Below are positions 7,701 to 13,973 of a DNA stretch of 18,698 nucleotides, piece by piece (within the stretch, counting starts at the first letter, position 1; each line of letters begins with the position of its first letter). A model generated the notes under the pieces. It had not been told where the DNA came from. It made no database searches and saw only the letters and a list, made by a program, of their open reading frames with translations. The stretch is from Candidatus Hydrogenedentota bacterium (lineage in GTDB: Bacteria; Hydrogenedentota; Hydrogenedentia; Hydrogenedentales; SLHB01). The stretch spans positions 1-18,698 of the forward strand of contig SLHB01000368.1 in assembly GCA_007136375.1 (NCBI GenBank), read 5' to 3'. Made by a program: the position numbers and the translations under genes.

Positions 7701-8633
7701 TCAATGCATTTCAACGTCGCAGCTTCCGACGCCCGGCCTATAGTAGTTGAACTGAACGTTCGGATGGTCCGCCAACAGGCTCATGGGAACGGCGCTGTCC
7801 GCCAGGCCTTTACTGATCATGAAGGCGGTAAGCCGCATGCCGAAAGCGTTGTCGTGGGTCCCCGCCTGCCAGATGGACACCTTGGCGCTTTTCCAGGTCT
7901 CCACCGGGCCCACCGTGATGGCTTGAGTGGGCACTTCGGACACGCGCCCTCCGCCCGATGTGCGCGCGTTTTGCATGATCGTCAGGGGATGCAGGTCGAC
8001 CAGGCGCGCGCCCAGCTTCCGGTATTCCTCGGGCGTTGGCGGCGCATCCGCGTACGGACCTTCCCGCTTCACGGGGTCGTTGAAGGCCCAGTGCTTCACG
8101 TCCCCTTGCCCGCCTTGCATGACGAGGCAACGGACGCTATCGAAGGACGCCGAGAAACCGGCGGTGTCTCCCAAGGGGAAATGCAGATTCTTCTCCGGCA
8201 TGCGCAGTTCAGGGCGGATCCGGTTGAAGCATAGCTCCATGTCGGCGCGCTTGAACGAAAGGGGATGATCCTCGCCGACCGGTTTGCCGTCCATCACCCA
8301 CTCGTCCATGCCCCAGAAGTGGGCCTCCTTCTTCGTCAAGTCGATCCCCATGCTGTTCACCAACCGGGCCACAAGGGGCAATTGCTCCGTGGGGCCGATG
8401 GGACCGCAGACACCGGCGGGATTGTCCGGAGTCGACTGCATCCACGCCTCCACGTACTCCAGCGCTTCGGCAAGATAGAAGTCTTCCAGTGTGTCGTAGA
8501 AGACCACCCGGAAACCGTCGCGGGACAACTGGCCCAGATCTTCCACGGACAGATTCGCCGCGTCGGTCAGAATTTCGTCGTCAACGGTGGTAAAATCCCA
8601 CCAACCGGGCGCAACAACACTCCGTTTCCGCAT
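7701..8633 (-). CDS. NagB-like sugar-phosphate isomerase/deaminase family protein
   Basis: 310 residues related to glucosamine-6-phosphate deaminase/6-phosphogluconolactonase proteins. Family marks are GPIGPTEQLPLV (78-89), the GMDEW segment (108-112) matching NMDEY of NagB, GQGDVKHWAFNDP (175-187) matching GVGNDGHIAFNEP, and VPTQAITVGPVETWKSAKVSI (234-254) matching the conserved TLGVGTVMDSREV region. The catalytic loop is altered: the Asp141 position of E. coli NagB is Val179 with an Asp one residue earlier, and Glu148 is Asp186. His143 is kept as His181. At 310 residues it is longer than NagB (about 266). ATG 8633 follows AGGAG. It is cytoplasmic and probably acts on a phosphorylated amino sugar or related compound, but the reaction is not certain. 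Confidence 0.8.
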   Translation of the reverse strand: MRKRSVVAPGWWDFTTVDDEILTDAANLSVEDLGQLSRDGFRVVFYDTLEDFYLAEALEYVEAWMQSTPDNPAGVCGPIGPTEQLPLVARLVNSMGIDLTKKEAHFWGMDEWVMDGKPVGEDHPLSFKRADMELCFNRIRPELRMPEKNLHFPLGDTAGFSASFDSVRCLVMQGGQGDVKHWAFNDPVKREGPYADAPPTPEEYRKLGARLVDLHPLTIMQNARTSGGGRVSEVPTQAITVGPVETWKSAKVSIWQAGTHDNAFGMRLTAFMISKGLADSAVPMSLLADHPNVQFNYYRPGVGSCDVEMH

Positions 8634-8723
8634 TATATTCTCCTAATCGAACCCTTGTTTCTGGGGCGCCGCGGGTAGCTTGGCCCCGCGTCCCCGGCCG
8701 GAACACCGCTTGGAGGAAGGCTC

Positions 8724-8752
8724 ATGATAGCCGCCGCCGGGCCCATGGGCAA
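8724..8752 (-). promoter_or_regulatory. Predicted promoter for the NagB-like gene
   Basis: On the minus strand, TTGCCC (8752-8747), a 17-bp spacer and TATCAT (8729-8724) lie 90 bp upstream of the start codon. The TTGC start of the -35 box agrees with the other predicted promoters here. Confidence 0.45.
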
Positions 8753-8791
8753 GCCTCGCGCGCGCTCCACCGGCCCAGCGCGAAGCGGACA

Positions 8792-8820
8792 GTGCACGAG
8801 GCCTCCGGTTATGGTATTCT
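8792..8820 (+). promoter_or_regulatory. Possible promoter for rpiA
   Basis: GTGCAC (8792-8797), a 17-bp spacer and TATTCT (8815-8820), followed at once by the palindrome GCGGCGCCGC (8823-8832). The -35 box is weak. It is listed because position and downstream palindrome resemble the stronger cases. Confidence 0.3.
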
Positions 8821-8982
8821 TGGCGGCGCCGCTAGCATGAAACCCTTCTGGAAACCACACCAAGGTCCCAAGCCCGGCCCGGCGCCGCTCGCGCGGGAGG
8901 GGGACGGCGGGTTTGGCGCGGCCATCGAAATCCAATATGAAGAACCGGCGCCCTCAAGTTTGGGAAAGGCGAATCGAGGAAC

Positions 8983-9714
8983 GTGAGTCCGCCGCAGATA
9001 GACAAGAGCGCTCAGGATACGTTGAAGCAAGAGGCCGCGGCCGCCGCCGTGGAACTGGTGGAAGACGGTATGGTCGTGGGGCTCGGCCATGGCAGCACGG
9101 CGCTCCACGCCGTCCATGGCATCGCGGAGCGCTACGCGTCCGGCGTGCTCGGAAACATCCTGACGATCCCGTGTTCGCGCCACATCGAAATGGAGGCGAA
9201 ACGGCTCGGCTTGCCTCTCGCCACCTTCGACGAGGTCGGCGTCATTGACATCACCATCGACGGCGCCGACGAGGTCGACCCTGCTTTCAATGTGATAAAA
9301 GGCGGAGGCGGCGCGCTGCTGCGGGAAAAGGTTGTCGCGCAGGCCACCGCGCGGGAAGTCATTGTCGTCGACGCCAGCAAGCTTTCCCCTCATCTCGGCG
9401 TCCGGTGGCCGGTTCCCCTGGAGGTCATCCCCTTCGCCCTCCGCCCCACCCTCGACTACGCCGCCTCGTTGGGCGCCAAGGCCGAGGTCCGCCGAATGCC
9501 CACGGGCGAGACCTTCGTCACCGATCAGGGCAACGCCATCATCGACTGCGCCTTCGGCCCCATGGAGGATCCGCGGGTCATCGCCGCGAGGCTTGACGCC
9601 CGCGCTGGGATTGTGGAACATGGACTGTTCCTCAACTTGGTGCATGACGTCATCATGGCTGCCCCAACGGGCGTTCGATATCTTGTGAAACAGGTCCGCG
9701 ACGGGTCTGGTTAA
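8983..9714 (+). CDS. rpiA: Ribose-5-phosphate isomerase A
   Basis: Interconverts ribose 5-phosphate and ribulose 5-phosphate in the non-oxidative pentose phosphate pathway, in the cytoplasm. It has 243 residues, slightly longer than the usual 220-230. Motifs are GLGHGST (33-39, phosphate loop), IDGADEVD (92-99, catalytic aspartates D93 and D96), KGGGGALLREK (106-116, with Lys106 and Glu115), HLGVRWPVPLEVIPFA and DQGNAIIDC. The phosphate loop has His36 where E. coli has Thr (GVGTGST). The GTG at 8983 is favoured: GAGGA lies 4 nt upstream and the N-terminus has family-like length. It is divergent from the NagB-like gene; both act on sugar phosphates, but nothing visible shows joint control. Confidence 0.95.
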   Translation: MSPPQIDKSAQDTLKQEAAAAAVELVEDGMVVGLGHGSTALHAVHGIAERYASGVLGNILTIPCSRHIEMEAKRLGLPLATFDEVGVIDITIDGADEVDPAFNVIKGGGGALLREKVVAQATAREVIVVDASKLSPHLGVRWPVPLEVIPFALRPTLDYAASLGAKAEVRRMPTGETFVTDQGNAIIDCAFGPMEDPRVIAARLDARAGIVEHGLFLNLVHDVIMAAPTGVRYLVKQVRDGSG

Positions 9715-9770
9715 TTTCGCGGCGATGCGCCGCTCGCCAATGGGCCGCTCCTCCACCCAACCCGCGCCTC

Positions 9771-9787
9771 CTCAAGGGGCCTTTGAG
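9771..9787 (+). terminator. Weak hairpin after rpiA, possible terminator
   Basis: CTCAAG-GGGCC-TTTGAG can form a 6-bp stem including one G-U pair, followed by CAAATTT. The stem is short and the T-run poor, so this is only a candidate. Confidence 0.25.
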
Positions 9788-9804
9788 CAAATTTCGTTCA
9801 GCCG

Positions 9805-9834
9805 TTGCGCAAAATAGCTGCCGTATGATAAACT
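9805..9834 (+). promoter_or_regulatory. Predicted promoter for the inositol-phosphatase-family gene
   Basis: TTGCGC (9805-9810), an 18-bp spacer and TAAACT (9829-9834). The distance to the favoured start at 9983 is about 148 bp, leaving a leader of roughly 140 nt. Confidence 0.45.
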
Positions 9835-9850
9835 GTCAAGAGTATTGCCG

Positions 9851-9878
9851 CCAGACCCGCTGAATCTGGACGGTCTGG
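9851..9878 (+). promoter_or_regulatory. Leader stem-loop upstream of the IMPase-family gene
   Basis: CCAGACC (9851-9857) and GGTCTGG (9872-9878) form a perfect 7-bp stem around a 14-nt loop. It begins 17 nt after the predicted -10 box, repeating the hairpin-near-the-5'-end pattern of other leaders here. Confidence 0.35.
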
Positions 9879-9982
9879 ACGGGAAAATGGCGTCGGCGGC
9901 CGTCAGGAATCGCGCCGCGCAGCCCCTCAAGCGCCTGCAGGCCGCCGCCGTCTGCCAGGCCAGGGTAACCAATGGATACGCC

Positions 9983-10852
9983 ATGAACGAGATCGACTTC
10001 ATCGAGCTATTGCTCAAAGAGGCCTCGGCGTATGTCAAGGCCAAGTATGCGGGCCGAACGCGGCTTCACGTCCAGGAGAAGAACGGCGCGAACGACCTGC
10101 TGACAGAAGTCGACCTCGCCGTACAAAACCAGATGGTGGAGCGGATATCGAGCGCGTACCCCTCGGATGTCATCGTCGCCGAGGAACAGGGTTTGGACGC
10201 GCGTCCGGCCAACGCGCCGAAACGGTGCTGGATAATCGATCCCATCGACGGCACCCAGAACTTCCTCCGGGGCCTGTTCCCCGCCTTCGGCATAACCGTC
10301 GCCTTCGCGGCCGATGGCGCGCTCCGCGCTGGCGGCGTATCCATGCCCATTACCCAGGATCTGTTTCTCGCCGAGCGGAACAACGGCGCGGCGCGGAACG
10401 GGCAACAGGTCAGGGTGTCCGCCCTGAGCGACATGAGCCGCGCCCGGGCGGAGGTGGATTTTTCCCATCCCAAGCACCGGGACCAGACCCTCAATGTCAT
10501 GGCGGATGTCATCCGGCGGACAGGGCAGATCCGGTGCTATTCCTCCGCGGTCGTCGCCCTATGCTCCATCGCGTGCGGAGACAGCGAAGCCTTCACGCAT
10601 GTGGGGCTAAAGCCATGGGACTACGCCGCCGGCCAGCTTATCGTGGAAGAGGCCGGGGGACGGACGAGCCGCCTCGATGGGTCGCCCCTGGGCCTATTCG
10701 ACGGTAAACGGGGCGTACTCGCCACGAACGGCGCCGTGCACGACGCCTTCTTGACCGCCCTCGGGAATCACTCCCCGGGCGGGACGGCGTCCCCAAACGG
10801 AAGCCCGGAGGCGTCCGCCGAATCGGAATCCTCTGGCGTGAGCGAAACGTAG
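9983..10852 (+). CDS. Inositol monophosphatase family phosphatase
   Basis: 289 residues of the Mg-dependent, Li-sensitive phosphatase family (IMPase, CysQ, histidinol-phosphatase HisN). Metal ligands are visible: VIVAEEQG (E67/E68), WIIDPIDGTQNF (D86, D89) and KPWDYAAGQLIVEEAGG (Trp212, Asp213). Substrate cannot be fixed from sequence; inositol phosphate, histidinol phosphate and PAP are the family options. ATG 9983 starts just before the first family helix; an in-frame TTG at 9845 would add 46 atypical residues and sits about 10 nt from the predicted -10 box, so it is disfavoured. The last 25 residues (rich in Ser, Pro, Gly and Glu) lie beyond the fold and overlap the opposite-strand Rieske gene by 85 bp. 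Confidence 0.9.
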   Translation: MNEIDFIELLLKEASAYVKAKYAGRTRLHVQEKNGANDLLTEVDLAVQNQMVERISSAYPSDVIVAEEQGLDARPANAPKRCWIIDPIDGTQNFLRGLFPAFGITVAFAADGALRAGGVSMPITQDLFLAERNNGAARNGQQVRVSALSDMSRARAEVDFSHPKHRDQTLNVMADVIRRTGQIRCYSSAVVALCSIACGDSEAFTHVGLKPWDYAAGQLIVEEAGGRTSRLDGSPLGLFDGKRGVLATNGAVHDAFLTALGNHSPGGTASPNGSPEASAESESSGVSET

Positions 10853-11142
10853 ACGTATCCGTCCTCGACGCGTACGCCGTGCCGCCGCAACGGCGCCGAC
10901 GGCTGGTTCTCGCACGCGCCTGTCCGGATATTGTAACGCCAGCCGTGGCGCGGACACGTGATAATATCCCCCTCCAACGGCCCGGTGCTCAAGTCCCAAT
11001 TCTGGTGCTTACAGCGCATCTCTAGGGCGTAGAACCCGCCGCCGGTCTCGGGAAAGACGCCTACCGGCCGGCCCAGGAGCCGGAAGGTCTTGAAGCGCCG
11101 GCCCCTGAACTCCGAGACATGCGCTACCCGGACGTACCGCAA
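10768..11142 (-). CDS. Rieske [2Fe-2S] ferredoxin-type protein
   Basis: A 124-residue single-domain Rieske protein: small soluble electron carriers or ferredoxin components of oxygenase/reductase systems. The two cluster-binding boxes are RCKHQNWDLSTG (Cys44, His46) and CPRHGWRYNIRTG (Cys63, His66), giving C-x-H and C-x-x-H with 16 residues between. This matches the Rieske fold, with NQPSAPLRRHGVRVEDGYVYV closing the domain near residue 100. The remaining 23 residues are acidic/Ser-rich and overlap the IMPase 3' end. No signal peptide or membrane segment is seen. The start is TTG at 11142, backed by AGGGAGAGG 5 nt upstream. It lies 61 bp downstream of the stress-protein gene on the same strand, so probably shares its transcript. 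No oxygenase partner is in the window. Confidence 0.92.
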   Translation of the reverse strand: MRYVRVAHVSEFRGRRFKTFRLLGRPVGVFPETGGGFYALEMRCKHQNWDLSTGPLEGDIITCPRHGWRYNIRTGACENQPSAPLRRHGVRVEDGYVYVSLTPEDSDSADASGLPFGDAVPPGE

Positions 11143-11203
11143 TCGGTCCTCTCCCTACCGTCGTCGCGCCAATCTGCTTGCCCACGGGAAGCCCAGCCGC
11201 GCC

Positions 11204-12157
11204 TCATAGTCCCGTCCCCGCTTCCAACTCCGGGGACAGTTCGGGGCGTATCGTGAGCACGGGACAAACGGCCCGCCGCACTACCCGCTCCGCGACGCCG
11301 CCAAAGAAAATGCGGACAAGGCCCGAGCGTCCGTGCGTGGGCAGGACGGCCAGATCAATGCCCATCGTTTCAATGGCCTGGCAGATCTCGCGATAGGGCG
11401 TTCCCACGGTGGACTGAATGGTCACGGGCACGTCCGTAATTTCTTTCCGCAGATGCTCCAACGCGTCCCAGGCGTACTGCTCCATCTGGTCCCGGGCGGG
11501 CACGGTTTCCTCCAACATAAACTCCGGAAGGATGACCGGCATCTCCGTGGCGTGAAACAAGACCAACTCGGCCCCCAGTTCCTTGCACAGGCTTACCGCG
11601 TGGGGTTGCACCTTGCCGGCGAAGGCCGAGAAATCCGTGGGGAACAATACACGCCGGATGGGGCCCTGGGCGCCGGCGCCGTCCCCGTCCGCCCCGCCGT
11701 CGCTCCGGGGACGCACGCTCAGAACGGGGATCCGGGCGCGGCGGATAACCTGGTCACAGACGCCGCCAAACACAAAGCGGTCAAACCCCGTGTGCCCGTG
11801 CGTCGCGATGACGATCAGGCCGCATTGCAATTCGTCCGCCATCCGCATGATCTCTTCCGCGGGCCTTCCGGCGGCCGTGTGCGTCTCCACCGTCACGCCC
11901 TCGGCGCGGAGTTCCCGGGCCAGATCCTCCAACCACTTCGAAGCCGTCTCGCCCATCCGCTCCAACCCGGGCGCGCCATAAGGCGACGCCGCGTCCTCGG
12001 GAACATGAGGCCTGCGCTGGGCAAGACGGGCGTCGGCCACATGCAGCAGGTGCAGCGTACCGTCATAGGTCTTTGCGAGCGCCTTGGCGCGGCGCAACGC
12101 CTCCGCCGCATGAGGCGAGAAGTCCGTGGGGGCCAACATGTGGCTGTTGCGGAACAT
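11204..12157 (-). CDS. Tandem-domain universal stress protein
   Basis: 317 residues with two UspA domains (about 3-149 and 168-304) joined by a Gly/Ala/Asp linker. Each opens with the family strand plus PTDFS and closes with a nucleotide-loop segment: ATHGHTGFDRFVFGGV (118-133) and PTHGRSGLVRIFFGGV (273-288). In ATP-binding Usps the loop reads G-2x-G-9x-G-S/T. Here the first Gly is Ala or Pro and the Ser/Thr is Gly in both domains, so ATP binding is uncertain. It is cytoplasmic; the family is linked to stress survival. ATG 12157 has AAGGAG upstream. It starts 42 bp after the FG-GAP gene and ends 61 bp before the Rieske gene, suggesting a three-gene transcript. Confidence 0.93.
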   Translation of the reverse strand: MFRNSHMLAPTDFSPHAAEALRRAKALAKTYDGTLHLLHVADARLAQRRPHVPEDAASPYGAPGLERMGETASKWLEDLARELRAEGVTVETHTAAGRPAEEIMRMADELQCGLIVIATHGHTGFDRFVFGGVCDQVIRRARIPVLSVRPRSDGGADGDGAGAQGPIRRVLFPTDFSAFAGKVQPHAVSLCKELGAELVLFHATEMPVILPEFMLEETVPARDQMEQYAWDALEHLRKEITDVPVTIQSTVGTPYREICQAIETMGIDLAVLPTHGRSGLVRIFFGGVAERVVRRAVCPVLTIRPELSPELEAGTGL

Positions 12158-12199
12158 GACTTCAGCGCTCCTTCCTAAGCCGCGCCGCGGCGGTAAACA

Positions 12200-13438
12200 T
12201 CATTCCCCCAGTCGGTTTACCAAGAGGCTCACATGCTCCCGTCCATCGTTCGCGTTGCCAGACCAAGGCTTCCAGACTTTCGTGATGATGTCCGGGTAGC
12301 CGTTGCCCGTGATGTCCCCCACCCGCGCGTCGTGCCCGCCAAGCTGGCCATCGAAGACGACCCGCTCCTCGAACACCGGCGGATCGCCGCCCTGGTTCTC
12401 CCAAATGAACCAGCGGGGCGCGGCGCCTTCAGGGAAGATGACATCGTCCTCCTGCTCGACCGTGAAGATGTCTAACAAGCCGTTGCCGTTGAAGTCGGCC
12501 ACCGCGAGAGAATGGAACGAGCCTCGGACGCCCTCCGCCGCCTGGGGCAAGTCGTGGCGGCGGAAGGACGGCGGATCGCCCCCTTCGTTCTCTAGCCAGG
12601 CGCCCCGGGAACCCTGCTGGTCCGCGTCCACCATGACGATGTCCGGCAGCCCGTTGCCCGTGAGGTCCTCCACCCAGCTTCGCGCGGACAGCCCCCATGG
12701 CCCCGCGCTGCCAAACGGCAGGGAGCGCTGCGTCCACGCTTCGCCCGCCTCCCGGTTCTCATACCACCGGTCTGGCATGACGACGTCGGGGTATCCGTTT
12801 CCCGTGAGATCCGCGACGCCATGAGGGAAGAAGCCGCCGTGAATGTTGTCGTTGTCGTTTAAGACGTCGAGCGTGATCGTGCGCCGGGGCCAGTCCGCCT
12901 CTTCCAGGGGATCGTCCGGGACTTCGTACCAGAAGCAGCCATCTTGATCCCCGAGGACCACGACGTTCTCGACGCCGTCTCCGTTCATGTCGGCGGCTAC
13001 GATGTCATGAATCTCATGCGCGATTCGGGAGTCGTAGCGGCGCCGCGTGAATTCGCCGTCGTCCGGACCAGGGTTCTCATACCAATGCCCCGTCACCACG
13101 AGGTCCGTCCAACCGTTCCCCGTCACATCCAGCGCCGCGGCCCCCAGCGTGCGCATGGCGAGGGGCCCGACGGTGTGACGCGCCCACTCCCCTTCGCCGC
13201 CTGGATTTTCAAACCAGTAGACGTCGCCGCCCCGCACGCCCGTCGCGTAGTCCAACCGGCCGTTGTTATTGAAGTCCGCCAGCACGGAAACGCCATAACC
13301 CCACGGCTGCGGGTCCGGCAACTCCCGGGCCACGAACCGGTGTTCGAACCCTTCCGCGCTTATCGCCGGGGGCGCGTCCTCACCGCCGCCCGCCGCGAAT
13401 CCCATCAACATGCACAAAAAAGCCCAGCCGCGCCCCAT
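12200..13438 (-). CDS. Exported FG-GAP/VCBS repeat protein (seven-bladed propeller-like)
   Basis: 412 residues from ATG 13438. After a hydrophobic N-terminus (about 3-16, a probable signal peptide; a lipoprotein is not evident) come seven repeats of 40-60 residues, each with a calcium-loop-like motif: ADFNNNGRLD (54-63), LDVTGNGWTD (103-112), ADMNGDGVEN (149-158), ADLTGNGYPD (209-218), EDLTGNGLPD (257-266), ADFNGNGLLD (314-323) and GDITGNGYPD (374-383). Several repeats end in WYENP or WLEN. This is the FG-GAP/VCBS (integrin alpha-like) pattern, and seven copies fit one beta-propeller. Role unknown; extracellular binding or matrix contact is usual for the family. ATG 13438 was chosen because GGAGG (13451-13447) lies 8 nt upstream; an ATG at 13453 is a weaker alternative. 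No enzyme domain is attached. Confidence 0.9.
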   Translation of the reverse strand: MGRGWAFLCMLMGFAAGGGEDAPPAISAEGFEHRFVARELPDPQPWGYGVSVLADFNNNGRLDYATGVRGGDVYWFENPGGEGEWARHTVGPLAMRTLGAAALDVTGNGWTDLVVTGHWYENPGPDDGEFTRRRYDSRIAHEIHDIVAADMNGDGVENVVVLGDQDGCFWYEVPDDPLEEADWPRRTITLDVLNDNDNIHGGFFPHGVADLTGNGYPDVVMPDRWYENREAGEAWTQRSLPFGSAGPWGLSARSWVEDLTGNGLPDIVMVDADQQGSRGAWLENEGGDPPSFRRHDLPQAAEGVRGSFHSLAVADFNGNGLLDIFTVEQEDDVIFPEGAAPRWFIWENQGGDPPVFEERVVFDGQLGGHDARVGDITGNGYPDIITKVWKPWSGNANDGREHVSLLVNRLGE

Positions 13439-13497
13439 GGCCGTCGCCTCCATCGTCTTCGAACACGCCCGAACGACCCACGAACACCAATGAAAGT

Positions 13498-13527
13498 GTT
13501 GTAGCACTCCGCGCCGCCCCCGCGCAA
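13498..13527 (-). promoter_or_regulatory. Predicted promoter for the FG-GAP/Usp/Rieske genes
   Basis: On the minus strand, TTGCGC (13527-13522), an 18-bp spacer and TACAAC (13503-13498) lie about 60 bp before the ATG at 13438. It could drive the three-gene run down to the Rieske gene. Confidence 0.5.
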
Positions 13528-13581
13528 TAGCCCGTCGCGTCCCGAGAAGCAACACAACGCCGGACAGCACACGAGGGCGCA

Positions 13582-13890
13582 GTGAACAGGCGTCCCTGCC
13601 GTATGGGCGGCGGAATCCGCGTCAAGGAAGTAATGGACACGACCTCCCTCGATCACGTGTTGATGTGGGGCGTCACGGGCTGCCGCATCGCCAACTACGG
13701 CGTCGGGGCGATTCTCAACGGCGGCCGCTACGCCTCTAAGGGCGACGTGGTCGCCCACAACGGCGAACAGCTCTGCGACCGAGGCGGTCCGAGCAAGGTC
13801 GTTGCGAACAACATCATCCACGAACCCCGTAGCAGAGGCTATTTGAGGAAACGTTTGGCCACGAAATTACACAAAAGAACACGAAAATGA
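13582..13890 (+). pseudogene. Possible remnant of a right-handed beta-helix protein gene
   Basis: An open frame of 102 residues from a GTG with GAGGG upstream. The middle part (about residues 25-82, including GVGAILNGG and KVVANNIIHEPRS) has the repeating short strands and Asn ladder of parallel beta-helix coils, like the neighbouring exported beta-helix protein. It lacks a signal peptide and is far too short for a helix domain. The last 20 residues run into the repeat-rich spacer (LRKRLATKLHKRTRK), as expected of a decayed reading frame. It could also be a chance frame; an opposite-strand frame (13405-13821) is open too. Divergent to the FG-GAP gene. Confidence 0.3.
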
Positions 13891-13973
13891 GAGCACAGAA
13901 CCATACAGTCACAGAGAACATATTCGTAGCGCTGGCATCTTGCCGACATTTCTTTCTCTGTGTCTTCTGTGAT
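13860..13973. repeat. CACGAAA-type direct repeats and CACAGAGAA inverted repeat
   Basis: CACGAAATT, CACAAAAG and CACGAAAA units follow one another at 13860-13887. Then CACAGAGAA (about 13910-13918) is mirrored by TTTCTCTGTG (13953-13962) with further partial pairing (ACAG outward on one side, CTTCTGTG on the other), giving an imperfect inverted repeat around a loop of about 35 nt. The right arm ends at the stop codon of the minus-strand beta-helix gene. The stretch is AT-richer than its surroundings. I recognise this as the kind of intergenic repeat seen in many environmental genomes; it may also serve as a transcription end for the beta-helix gene. Confidence 0.55.

Larger units (their letters stand above)
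8634..8982. other. Divergent intergenic region between nagB-like gene and rpiA
   Basis: 349 bp with no convincing gene. It holds a predicted minus-strand promoter (8724-8752), a weaker plus-strand promoter (8792-8820) with a 10-bp palindrome GCGGCGCCGC at 8823-8832, and otherwise GC-rich sequence. No riboswitch, tRNA or terminator was recognised. Confidence 0.6.

Noticed and set aside
7074..8234. 386-codon plus-strand open frame spanning the MFS 3' half and the NagB-like gene
   Set aside because: The translation is Arg/Pro/His-rich and lies across two well-supported genes on opposite strands.
9845..9982. TTG start giving 46 extra residues on the IMPase-family protein
   Set aside because: It lies about 10 nt after the predicted -10 box and the added sequence is unlike the family N-terminus.
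11333..12178. 281-codon plus-strand frame opposite the universal stress protein
   Set aside because: No family features, whereas the minus strand shows two complete Usp domains.
13405..13821. 138-codon minus-strand frame opposite the beta-helix remnant
   Set aside because: Composition is unremarkable and it overlaps the predicted promoter and start of the FG-GAP gene; the plus-strand reading shows better repeat structure.
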